This document shows, one piece after another, positions 57,026 through 64,000 of a stretch of 64,000 nucleotides of DNA (its first letter is position 1; each line of letters begins with the position of its first letter). The stretch is from positions 620,001 to 684,000 of the forward strand of contig NZ_CP011144.1 in NCBI RefSeq assembly GCF_000972865.1, given 5' to 3'. The stretch is from Pseudoxanthomonas suwonensis. GTDB taxonomy: Bacteria > Pseudomonadota > Gammaproteobacteria > Xanthomonadales > Xanthomonadaceae. The notes beneath the pieces are model-generated. The model ran no database searches and was not told the DNA's origin. It saw only the letters and a list, made by a program, of their open reading frames with translations. The position numbers and the translations under genes are program-made.

Positions 57026-58294
57026 CTACTGGAAGCGCTCCACCCGGTAGGGGGTCGGGTCGATGACCGGCGCGCGGCCGGTCATCAGGTCGGCCATGAG
57101 CTGGCCGCTGGCCGGGCTCATGCTGATGCCCAGCATGCCGTGGCCGGCCGCCAACCAGACGTGAGGATGCTTCGGCGAGCGCCCCAGCGCCGGCAGGTCG
57201 TCCCAGGTCATCGGCCGCCAGCCGTACCACTTCTCCTGCACGCTGGCGGTGTCCGGCGGCTCGCGCAGGTACTCGCGCGCGGCGCGCTCCAGCGCCGACA
57301 GCCGCAGCTCGTTGAGCGTGTCGTCATGGCCGGAGAACTCCATCGTGCTGCCCAGGCGGAAACCGCTGCCCCAGGCGGTGACGCAGACCGAGCGGTCCTT
57401 GAGCACGATCGGCCGCCGCGGCGCCAGCGCCGGCCGCGGATAGGTGATCGAGTAGCCCTTGCCCGGCTGGATCGGCAGGCGCAGGCCCAGCGGGCGGATG
57501 AACTCCGGGGTCCATGCCGCCATCGCCACCACCGCGTCGCGGCCGCGGCGCTCGCCGCGCCCGCCTTCCCGGCCGGCGATCCGCACGCGCACGCCGTCGG
57601 CGTCCGGCTGGATGGATTCGACCCGGCAGCCCTCCTCGATCACCCCGCCACGCTCGCGTACCACGCGCGCCAGCTCGGCCACGTAGCGGTCCGGGCGCAG
57701 GTGGGCGTCGTCGGGGAAGCGCACCGCGCCGACCACGCCCTCGCGCAGCGACGGCTCCTGGCGCAGGTACTGCGCGCCGTCGATCACCTCGGTGGCGATG
57801 CCCATCGCGTTGAGCGGGGCGCACTCGGTGGCGTAGTACTCGAAGTTGCGGCGGTCGCGGAACACGTAGTCCAGCCCGGTCTCGCCGAACTCGCAGTCCA
57901 GCCCGTAGCGGCCGATCCAGTCCACCAGCCGCGCCCGCGAGTCGTCCAGCAGCGCCGCCCGCGCCGCCGCGCTGACCATCCAGGCGCGCGTGTTGCAGCG
58001 GGCGGTGAAGCGCGCCAGCCACAGCCACAGCGCCGGATCGAAGCGCGGCTTGAGGTACAGCGGCGCGTCGGGGGTGAACATCCAGCGCAGCGCGCGCAGC
58101 GGCACGCCAGGGGCGGCCAGCGGCGGGGCGTGGCTGGGCGTGATCGTGCCGCAGTTGCCGTGCGAGGTGGCGCCGCCGACGGTGGCGGCTTCGAGCAGGC
58201 GCACGCCGCGCCCGGATTCGAGCAGGGCCAGCGCGGTGGCCAGGCCGATGGCGCCGCCGCCGAGGATGAGGACGTCGTCTGTGGGGGGATTCAC
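57026..58294 (-). CDS. DadA-like FAD-dependent D-amino-acid dehydrogenase
   Basis: A 422-residue FAD-dependent oxidoreductase of the DAO/DadA family. The dinucleotide-binding N-terminus is VLILGGGAIGLATALALLES; GATSHGNCGTITPSHAPPLA matches the DadA signature region; the C-terminal FAD segment is HVWLAAGHGMLGISMSPASG. It would oxidise a D-amino acid or hydroxyproline, passing electrons to the quinone pool at the membrane. No proline-racemase or hydroxyproline gene is adjacent to decide between substrates. The ATG at 58294 is the family start. It sits between the membrane protein and gorA in one direction. Confidence 0.9.
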   Translation of the reverse strand: MNPPTDDVLILGGGAIGLATALALLESGRGVRLLEAATVGGATSHGNCGTITPSHAPPLAAPGVPLRALRWMFTPDAPLYLKPRFDPALWLWLARFTARCNTRAWMVSAAARAALLDDSRARLVDWIGRYGLDCEFGETGLDYVFRDRRNFEYYATECAPLNAMGIATEVIDGAQYLRQEPSLREGVVGAVRFPDDAHLRPDRYVAELARVVRERGGVIEEGCRVESIQPDADGVRVRIAGREGGRGERRGRDAVVAMAAWTPEFIRPLGLRLPIQPGKGYSITYPRPALAPRRPIVLKDRSVCVTAWGSGFRLGSTMEFSGHDDTLNELRLSALERAAREYLREPPDTASVQEKWYGWRPMTWDDLPALGRSPKHPHVWLAAGHGMLGISMSPASGQLMADLMTGRAPVIDPTPYRVERFQ

Positions 58295-58354
58295 GCCGGC
58301 GAGTTTAACCGCGTCCGCCCGTTCCCGACGGCGCTCCCGGTGGCATCGGGATGG

Positions 58355-59521
58355 TTACATCAGGATCGAGAACAGGCGCTTGGCCAGTTCGTCCATCGAC
58401 ATGGCGAAGAAGAACATCGGCACGAACGGCGCGGTCGCGGCGAAGGCCAGGCTCAGCAGGTTGCGCCGCGTGACCGGCACCAGGTGCATCGCCGCGACGT
58501 TGGCGTAGGGCCCGCCGCCGTAGTCGGCCAGCGCCGACGGGCTGGGGCTGTCGAGCATCGACTCGCTGCCGCCGCGTCGCCACAGGCGGTCGAAGTCGCG
58601 CGCCACCCGCTGCCCGAGCAGGCCGTACTTGAACAGCGCGTGGCGCTTGGCCCGCGCCAGCGGCGCGGCCATCGGCAGCAGCGGCGCCAGCAGCGCCAGG
58701 GTCGCCCCGGCCGCATAGCCGACGATCAGGTAGCGCAACCCGAACAGGGTCTCGCCGGAGTACAGCAGCAGATTGATGCAGTAGCCGCTGACCACCAGGC
58801 CGCAGGCGGCGGCCAGGAACACGAAGCGGGTCTGCGCCTGGCCCAGGAACGCCAGCCCGCCGGCCTGGTCCGGGTGCGCCGCGCACAGCGCCAGGTGGAT
58901 GCGCGAGAAGCGCCACAGCAGCCAGGACCAGAGCACGAACCGCCACAGCCACAGCAGCAGCACGAAGCGGAACAGCGGCGCGGCGACCTGCTCGGCCCAC
59001 AGCCCGGCCGCGGTGTGCCCGCCGCCGGCGAACTGCCAGTCCCCGCTGGCGCCGTAGGCGGCCCCGACCAGTTCCGGGGCCAGTGGCCGGCCGATGACGG
59101 GGAGGATCGCCAGCAGCAGGCACGCCAGTTCCGGGAACCAGGAATCGCGGGCGCGGCGCGCGCCCTGCAGGATCCGCTCGAAGCGCGGCCGCACCCGCGC
59201 CGGGACCAGGCCGGAGCGGCCGAACTGGCGCATGGCCGCGCGCAGCCGGGCGTCGGCGCCTGCCGCGGCCAGCACCAGCAGCGGCAGCGCCAGCAGGAAG
59301 CGGAAGATCAGGAACCAGTCCGCCAGCAGCGGCATGGCGACGCTGCCCGGCAGCAGCGTGCCGTCGCGCCAGGACAGCACGGCCAGCGGCACGAACGCGA
59401 TCGTGCACAGCACCGCGGCCAGCAGCCACGACAGGCGCACGCCCGGCAGCCAGCGGCCGACGGCATGGACCGCGCGGTAGGTGGGGCCACCGCGCATCAG
59501 GGAGAAGTCGTCGGTGATCAT
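58355..59521 (-). CDS. Polytopic membrane protein of unknown function
   Basis: A 388-residue integral membrane protein with about seven to eight hydrophobic segments (WLLAAVLCTIAFVPLAVLSW, WFLIFRFLLALPLLVLAAAG, LWLWRFVLWSWLLW, TRFVFLAAACGLVVSGYCIN, and others). A central arginine-rich cytosolic loop contains RFERILQGARRARD, and a soluble segment (RVARDFDRLWRRGG) precedes the last helix. I do not recognise a characterised family. The ATG giving MITDDFSLMRGGPTYR is used, with CAGGAGCC upstream. It is the first gene of an operon with the FAD oxidoreductase and gorA (60-nt and 35-nt gaps). Confidence 0.82.
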   Translation of the reverse strand: MITDDFSLMRGGPTYRAVHAVGRWLPGVRLSWLLAAVLCTIAFVPLAVLSWRDGTLLPGSVAMPLLADWFLIFRFLLALPLLVLAAAGADARLRAAMRQFGRSGLVPARVRPRFERILQGARRARDSWFPELACLLLAILPVIGRPLAPELVGAAYGASGDWQFAGGGHTAAGLWAEQVAAPLFRFVLLLWLWRFVLWSWLLWRFSRIHLALCAAHPDQAGGLAFLGQAQTRFVFLAAACGLVVSGYCINLLLYSGETLFGLRYLIVGYAAGATLALLAPLLPMAAPLARAKRHALFKYGLLGQRVARDFDRLWRRGGSESMLDSPSPSALADYGGGPYANVAAMHLVPVTRRNLLSLAFAATAPFVPMFFFAMSMDELAKRLFSILM

Positions 59522-59824
59522 TGGTCCTGGCTCCTGTCGTGCAGGCCCGCTTATGCCACGGCCCGGCGCCGCACGTCGGCCGACCCACTCTCGCCCCCGG
59601 CCCGCATGCACTTTCGCCCTGCCGATGGTGTCACGTACACGCATCGGACGAAACGGCGGCTGTCCCAGCGCACGCCATCGCCGTCGCCGGCTTTTAGACG
59701 CGACGGCGCCCTTGCCGAAGGTACGCGGGGGTGTCGCGGGCAACCCTGCCCGCGACATTCCTGCTGGAACCCTCCGGCACCGCCGCCATGCACTGATCTC
59801 GCGACCCGCAGGCCGACGTGGGAG
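59522..59824. other. Intergenic stretch, nothing recognised
   Basis: 303 nt between the end of the DUF4136 lipoprotein gene and the start of the membrane protein gene. Short shadow frames only, no repeat of the three REP-like families and no clear terminator. Confidence 0.5.
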
Positions 59825-60382
59825 TCAGTTCGCCGGTGCGCGGCCCGGCGGAAATCCCTCGAACATCTTGGCGATGCCGGCATCCACCGCCGCGTTGACC
59901 TTGTCCGGCGAGCTCGACGCGGTATCGCTGGCGGTTCCACGCCAGATCGCCTGCTTGGTCTTCGCATCGAACAGATCCACTATCAGCGTGCCGACGGTGT
60001 AGTTGTGAACCGTCGTGGTGGCACTGCCCATGCCCACGCCCATGCCGCCGTACAAGCCCGGGCGCGCCCATCCCCAGCCACCGTACATCGGGCCGGAATA
60101 CAAGGTGTCCAGGGTCTGCTTCTGCTGCGTGGTCACGTGCGCGGCCACGGCGACGTCGGCATCCGCGGCCTGGGTCCAGCCCTGGGCGCGCAGCCGCGCG
60201 TCGACGCCGTCCACGATCCGCTGGGCGACCAGCGGCGAAACGCCTTCCGGCTTCGCAAGCCAGGTATAGGTCCGATAGCTGCCGAAGCTGGCCTGCGGAT
60301 CGGAATCGGTATGCACCGTCGGCGTGCTGGAACAGGCGGCCACGGCAACCAACGCGAACGCGGCAAGAATTGAACGTTTCAT
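59825..60382 (-). CDS. DUF4136 lipoprotein
   Basis: A 185-residue lipoprotein. The signal peptide ends VAVAAC with lipidated C17. The DUF4136 domain begins VHTDSDPQASFGSYRTYTWL and includes RIVDGVDARLRAQGW, followed by a Gly/Met/Tyr-rich loop (MYGGWGWARPGLYGGMGVGM) and a final TLIVDLFDAKTKQAIWRGTA strand pair. The family is envelope-associated and of unknown function. It is the last gene of an apparent four-gene envelope operon; the gap to the HAD gene is 89 nt. Confidence 0.9.
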   Translation of the reverse strand: MKRSILAAFALVAVAACSSTPTVHTDSDPQASFGSYRTYTWLAKPEGVSPLVAQRIVDGVDARLRAQGWTQAADADVAVAAHVTTQQKQTLDTLYSGPMYGGWGWARPGLYGGMGVGMGSATTTVHNYTVGTLIVDLFDAKTKQAIWRGTASDTASSSPDKVNAAVDAGIAKMFEGFPPGRAPAN

Positions 60383-60471
60383 CGTGATTTCTCCATGTCG
60401 TAGGGCTGGCCTATTCATCGCTGTCTGGAACGCGCGCCGGGCGGCCGCCGGTCCTGCGCGCGCCGGGCCGG

Positions 60472-61542
60472 TCAGGGGTCCGCGAACACCCGCTCCCAGT
60501 CGTCCTTGATGCTGACGACATGCCATTGGCCCGCTCTGGCCGCGGCGAGCGAAGCACCGTTCTCTTCGTCGTAGGCGAACTCGCGCTCGCCATCGTCGTG
60601 GTTGATCAGCAGCTGGAACGACGGATGGGGAGAGGCCTGCGAATACGCGAGTTGGGCAATGTCGCCACCGCTACGCACGTTGCCGGCCACGAACACCGGC
60701 ACCTTCCCGGCATGGAGCAGGAGGCCCGCGACCTTGCCCTCGTGGTCGTTCACCCTCGCGGTCGCCACCGACTTGGACACGTCGACCTGGCCGTTGCCGA
60801 GCGCGACGTCGTAGCTGCCGCTCGAACCGATCACCTGTTCGGGCGGGATGCCGTAGAACGGACCGGAAATGGCACGCATGAAGTCGATGCCACCGCCGCT
60901 CCCGATCCAGGTCTGGAATCCGTTGGCGCGCAGGTACTGCAGCAGCTCGATCATCGGCTGGTAGGTCGTCTGCCGGTAGGGTACGCCGAGCGTCGGGTGC
61001 CGGGCATTGGCGAAGAACGCCTCGACCTCCTTCTCGTAGGCCATGGGCGACATCCCGCTGGAAACCAAGGCCAGCAGTTCCATTGCATGCTTCTCGCCAT
61101 CCTTGCCCTTGAAGAACGCCAGATCCTTGGCCAGCAGCGCCTTCACCGCCGGATCGGCGGCCACCTCCGGTTTCCGCTCCGCGATCTCGGCCACGCGGGT
61201 ACCCACGAACTCGAGCTGCACGATCGGTTGTTCGGCCCAGAGCGTGCCATCGTTGTCGAAGATGGCGAAGCGGGCCTCGGACGGCACGTGGCCCGGCCCG
61301 CCCTCGGTAGTCGCCGCCGTCACGTAGTCGATGATCGCCTTCTTGTTGGGTCCCTCGCGCCATGACGGCAGCGGATCGGCGATCAGCGCGGCGGCACCGT
61401 CGGCGGCCGCCGGTGCGGGCGCTCCCGGAGCGGACGGGGCTTCGGCCTGTTGGCGGCATGCCACCGCCGACGACAGCAGCACACAGGCCAGCAGCACGCG
61501 CCACCCTGCCTGGCACCATGGGTCCAGTATCCGCATCTTCAT
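60472..61542 (-). CDS. HAD-superfamily phosphatase lipoprotein
   Basis: A 356-residue secreted or lipid-anchored phosphatase-like protein. The signal peptide ends SSAVAC, with C29 likely lipidated, followed by an Ala/Pro-rich tether. The HAD catalytic motif is FAIFDNDGTLW with nucleophile D96 and acid D98; motif II is WIGSGGG, and motif III/IV lie in NDHEGKVAG and VFVAGNVRSGGD. This resembles the periplasmic HAD proteins often annotated as acid or nonspecific phosphatases; substrate unknown. Of three close ATGs I prefer 61542, seven nt after GAGGAGGC; 61548 is too close to it. Confidence 0.88.
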   Translation of the reverse strand: MKMRILDPWCQAGWRVLLACVLLSSAVACRQQAEAPSAPGAPAPAAADGAAALIADPLPSWREGPNKKAIIDYVTAATTEGGPGHVPSEARFAIFDNDGTLWAEQPIVQLEFVGTRVAEIAERKPEVAADPAVKALLAKDLAFFKGKDGEKHAMELLALVSSGMSPMAYEKEVEAFFANARHPTLGVPYRQTTYQPMIELLQYLRANGFQTWIGSGGGIDFMRAISGPFYGIPPEQVIGSSGSYDVALGNGQVDVSKSVATARVNDHEGKVAGLLLHAGKVPVFVAGNVRSGGDIAQLAYSQASPHPSFQLLINHDDGEREFAYDEENGASLAAARAGQWHVVSIKDDWERVFADP

Positions 61543-61637
61543 GTTCATGCCTCCTCTATTCGCCATGAACGCCCGACGGCCCGCTCACGCCGCCGGTGCG
61601 GTGGCGGCCCTGGCCATAAAGGCCAGCCGATGGGCCG

Positions 61638-62132
61638 TCAGCGCGGTGGATTGACCACGATGTACTGGACTGTCGTCCCGGCGTACTGCGGCTGGTACCA
61701 GGTCGAACCGCACTGCTGGTAGGCGATGCCGTTGACGACCACCGTCACGCAATCCGGCGGAACCGAATAGACGATCGAACCGATCACCGCCGAGGTCACC
61801 GCCACTGCCGTGGTCACCGCGGCTGCGGTGGCGATCGGGTGGTCGTCCCAGTAGTCGTGGTGGCAGCAGCCGTGGCCATGCACGTCGACATCGATGTCCA
61901 CGTCGCGATCGATGTTCACGTTCCGGTTGACGTTGGTGTTGGTACCGCGGTTCGCGGCTGCGGTGTGCGGCCGGGCGGCCGCGCGGTTGACGTTTCCGCT
62001 CGCCGTGGCGCGGATGCCGCCGCCCTCCCCGCGCCGCGCGGCTTCCGCGTCGGACAGGCAAAGAATCAGGGGCGCCAGCGCTACGGCGGCGGCGACGGCT
62101 GGGACCAGCACCGATCTGAACAGGGTTCGCAT
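61638..62132 (-). CDS. Secreted hypothetical protein with conserved C-terminal motif
   Basis: A 164-residue protein. A signal peptide (LVPAVAAAVALAPLILCLSD, cleaved near AEA) leads to an Asn/Arg-rich low-complexity stretch (NVNRNVNIDRDVDIDVDVHG), a CCHH cluster at about 89-92, a hydrophobic segment (about 102-123), then PPDCVTVVVNGIAYQQCGST and WYQPQYAGTTVQYIVVNPP. The last part is a pattern I have seen in proteobacterial secreted proteins of unknown function. CCHH and the two later cysteines could bind metal or form disulfides. Its ATG follows the upstream stop by one base, so it is translated with the DUF2092 gene. Confidence 0.8.
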   Translation of the reverse strand: MRTLFRSVLVPAVAAAVALAPLILCLSDAEAARRGEGGGIRATASGNVNRAAARPHTAAANRGTNTNVNRNVNIDRDVDIDVDVHGHGCCHHDYWDDHPIATAAAVTTAVAVTSAVIGSIVYSVPPDCVTVVVNGIAYQQCGSTWYQPQYAGTTVQYIVVNPPR

Positions 62133-62133
62133 G

Positions 62134-62931
62134 TCATTTTTCCTCGGTTTCGATCATGGTCAGGCCCATCGGCGCGATCACGATCCTGCTGGCGTCGGCG
62201 GGCGGGACGAACGAGAACACCCTGCCGTCGATCGGGCTTTTCGTATCCCAGTGCAGCTCGGCCCTGAACTCCGGCAGGGCCGGATCGTCCCGGCTGACGA
62301 TGACCAGCCTGCGCGGAAGCGACGAGGCGCTGGATATCCAGACCTGCCAGTCGACGCCCTCCTGGCGCAGTGCGTACTGCTCGACCTTGTCGCCGTCGAC
62401 GGTTCCGCTTCCCACGCGCAGGGCCGAGGTGATCGCCGACACGGGCGCGGCATCGGTACCCCACAGAAACAGGTCGGTCAACGGAAGCTGGATGTCGAAC
62501 TTGTCCGAGGCATTGGCCAGCAGTCCGGCCAAGGACCCGGCCTTGATGGGCGCAGTCGCGTAGAACTTCTTTCCCGGCGCCCAGATGGTCATCTGGCTGC
62601 CGTCGAACATCACCTGGCGATCGAAATCGGCGCGCTCCAGGTCGATCCGCAGTTTGTCTGGCTGCTTGACCCGGTAACGGATGGGCTGGTCCAGCTGGAT
62701 CTTCTGGCCGTCGTCGAGCACGAGCTCGATGCTTGCATCGGATCGCAGGCTGAATTGCGGCAGCGCCCGCAGCGTCGCGCCCATCTTCTCCAACGCGGCG
62801 ATCGCGGCCGGGTCCACCACCGGGGAGCCCGCCGGAGCAGATCCGGTGGCGAACGCCGCCGGCGACGCCAGTGCCAGCATGACGCCAAGACCCAGCAGTC
62901 CCATGAACTGTTCTTGCTTGCGCATAGCCAT
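62134..62931 (-). CDS. DUF2092-family exported protein
   Basis: A 265-residue periplasmic protein. A signal peptide (GLLGLGVMLALASPAAFATG) precedes a LolA/LolB-like half-barrel typical of DUF2092: FSLRSDASIELVLDDGQKIQ, IRYRVKQPDKLRIDLE, VMFDGSQMTIWAPGKKFYAT and a C-terminal FSFVPPADASRIVI. The fold suggests binding of lipid or a hydrophobic ligand; the function is not established. It heads the four-gene set DUF2092, secreted protein, HAD lipoprotein, DUF4136 lipoprotein. The stop is one base from the next ATG. Either the first or the third codon (both ATG) could be the start. Confidence 0.88.
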   Translation of the reverse strand: MAMRKQEQFMGLLGLGVMLALASPAAFATGSAPAGSPVVDPAAIAALEKMGATLRALPQFSLRSDASIELVLDDGQKIQLDQPIRYRVKQPDKLRIDLERADFDRQVMFDGSQMTIWAPGKKFYATAPIKAGSLAGLLANASDKFDIQLPLTDLFLWGTDAAPVSAITSALRVGSGTVDGDKVEQYALRQEGVDWQVWISSASSLPRRLVIVSRDDPALPEFRAELHWDTKSPIDGRVFSFVPPADASRIVIAPMGLTMIETEEK

Positions 62932-63047
62932 GATCTCCCGATAGGGGCGAACGCGGATGGCGCGTTCGCGGGTATGCCCTGATGCCCGCGCCCGGGTGCG
63001 GGCACCGGCGCGTTCTCTTCAGTACGGCGGATCAACCACGAAGTGCC

Positions 63048-63419
63048 TCACCGTGCCGCTTCGTGCCGAGAACCGAGTTCCCGTTCCCTCACTTCAGCCA
63101 GATCGCGCTCGAGGAAGTAGTTGAGGAAGGTGCGGATCACCGCGACCGCACCCAGCTGGCCGATCGCCTCCCAAGAAGGCGCCACCGACGATTCGACGAT
63201 GTCGGCCGCCAGCTGGAAGGTCAGGCCGGCGACCAGCCAGCGTGCATATCCCAGCCACAGCGCCCGCCGCTCGTGCCCGTCGGACCACTGGCCCTTCAGC
63301 ACCAGCCATACCACGCGGATGAACACGTGCAGCGTCGCGCAGGCGATCAGCAGCAGCGCCATCAGGTCGATGGCGGCGATCACAGGTTCGCTCAGCAGGT
63401 ACAGCCATTCGCGCATCAT
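63048..63419 (-). CDS. DUF1622-family membrane protein
   Basis: A 123-residue protein with three hydrophobic helices (VIAAIDLMALLLIACATLHV, WLGYARWLVAGLTFQLAADI, IGQLGAVAVIRTFLNYFL) and the DUF1622 pattern GLTFQLAADIVESSVAPSW and RTFLNYFLERDL. The family is common and uncharacterised. Its ATG overlaps the stop of the formylglycine-generating-enzyme-like gene (ATGA), so the two are coupled. A second ATG lies at the next codon. Confidence 0.9.
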   Translation of the reverse strand: MMREWLYLLSEPVIAAIDLMALLLIACATLHVFIRVVWLVLKGQWSDGHERRALWLGYARWLVAGLTFQLAADIVESSVAPSWEAIGQLGAVAVIRTFLNYFLERDLAEVRERELGSRHEAAR

Positions 63420-64000
63420 GGTCGGTCCTCCTTCGATCCGCGGACGATGCAGCGGAACCCCACGTGGCAGGTCGAGGTGTCCACTGGCTGGGCCATCCGC
63501 GCGGCCGGCCGGTAGCGCCGGCAGTAGTTCGGCGCGCACACGTGCGAACCGCCCTTCATCACCCGGCGCGGGATGGCAATGCCCGAACTGCGCGCGTCCA
63601 GGCTGGCCTCGCGCTCCCCGCCGCGCGGGTTGTCCAGGGTGCAGCAGCTGCGCTGGATGCGGCCATGCTCCTGGTACCAGTCGCAGGTCCATTCCCACAC
63701 GTTGCCGATCATGTCGTACAGGCCGTAGCCGTTGGCCGGGAAGCTGCCCACCGGCGCGGTCCATTCGTACCCGTCGAGCTTCTGGTTGTCCCACGGGAAC
63801 TCGCCCTGCCAAGTGTTGGCCATGTACCGCCCGCCCGGCACCAGTTCCTCGCCCCAGGCGAATTCGGTGCCGTCGCTGCCGCCCTTGGCGGCGAACTCCC
63901 ATTCGGCCTCGGTCGGCAGTTCCTTGCCGGCCCACTGCGCATAGGCCAGCGCGTCCTCGTAGGCCACCTGCACCACTGGATGGTCTTCCATGCCCTCGAT
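63416..64000 (-). CDS. Formylglycine-generating enzyme-like protein (partial)
   Basis: The C-terminal 194 residues of a sulfatase-modifying-factor (FGE-sulfatase) protein; the start lies beyond the window. Family signatures are ELPTEAEWEFAAKGG, WEWTCDWYQEHG and RVMKGGSHVCAPNYCRRYRP. The two cysteines in SHVCAPNYC match the copper-binding catalytic pair of true formylglycine-generating enzymes, and FRCIVRG ends the domain. Such enzymes convert a sulfatase cysteine to formylglycine, so a sulfatase or other hydrolase gene may lie just outside. DUF1622 is coupled to its stop. Some relatives have other roles, but the cysteine pair favours FGE activity. Confidence 0.9.
   Translation of the reverse strand: MEGMEDHPVVQVAYEDALAYAQWAGKELPTEAEWEFAAKGGSDGTEFAWGEELVPGGRYMANTWQGEFPWDNQKLDGYEWTAPVGSFPANGYGLYDMIGNVWEWTCDWYQEHGRIQRSCCTLDNPRGGEREASLDARSSGIAIPRRVMKGGSHVCAPNYCRRYRPAARMAQPVDTSTCHVGFRCIVRGSKEDRP

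Overview
The window is 64 kb of a roughly 70% G+C chromosome, dense in genes on both strands, with no rRNA, tRNA, CRISPR array or prophage that I can see. The gene set (minCDE behind a GNAT gene, an ACE-like M2 dipeptidase lipoprotein, a giant cyclic beta-glucan synthase, catalase, gcvP behind a tandem glycine riboswitch, purA, gorA) and the many imperfect palindromes beginning GTAGGAGC point to a gammaproteobacterium of the Xanthomonadaceae/Lysobacteraceae (Lysobacter, Luteimonas, Pseudoxanthomonas type). That placement is an inference from gene content and protein similarity as I remember it, not from a search.

Layout. 0-3.3 kb: an effector-binding-like membrane protein and a two-component pair. 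3.4-6 kb: GNAT-minC-minD-minE, the division-site selection operon. 6-14.3 kb: a small putative metalloprotein, an M2 metallopeptidase, a Bcr/CflA drug exporter and gcvP. 14.4-22.3 kb: catalase, a histone H1-like protein, a GH30 glycosidase, a Tat-exported aldo/keto reductase, a cold-shock protein and a methyltransferase. 22.5-31.4 kb: an ndvB-like cyclic glucan synthase of about 2,900 residues, with a small translationally coupled partner. 31.8-35.4 kb: a disturbed accessory patch holding a frameshifted ppGpp-hydrolase-like gene, an AbrB/Doc toxin-antitoxin pair, a gene interrupted by an amber codon, the fossil 3' end of a transporter gene, and a Fic protein behind a striking four-site operator. 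35.5-42 kb: an MFS exporter, a DJ-1 protein, a MerR regulator with its divergent promoter, disordered stress-type proteins, a small lipoprotein and an L,D-transpeptidase.

42.4-46.2 kb is the most interesting stretch. Four codirectional genes lie between the L,D-transpeptidase and purA: a MazG-like nucleotide pyrophosphohydrolase, a PD-(D/E)XK nuclease-helicase (DUF2075), a two-helix membrane protein with a C-terminal macro-like domain, and a TIR-domain protein. The last two fall to about 45-50% G+C and look like a recently acquired type II Thoeris-like anti-phage system, in which the TIR enzyme makes a nucleotide signal that the membrane-macro effector senses. A bidirectional terminator closes the cassette, and a truncated gene lies at its left edge.

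46.3-64 kb returns to housekeeping and envelope genes: purA, an amidohydrolase, OsmC, an EF-G-like GTPase, an EamA transporter, N-formylglutamate deformylase, a membrane protein/FAD oxidoreductase/glutathione reductase operon, an envelope operon (DUF2092, a secreted protein, a HAD lipoprotein, a DUF4136 lipoprotein) and, at the edge, a formylglycine-generating-enzyme-like gene coupled to a DUF1622 membrane protein. At least sixteen REP/BIME-like palindromes of about 95 bp punctuate the intergenic gaps.
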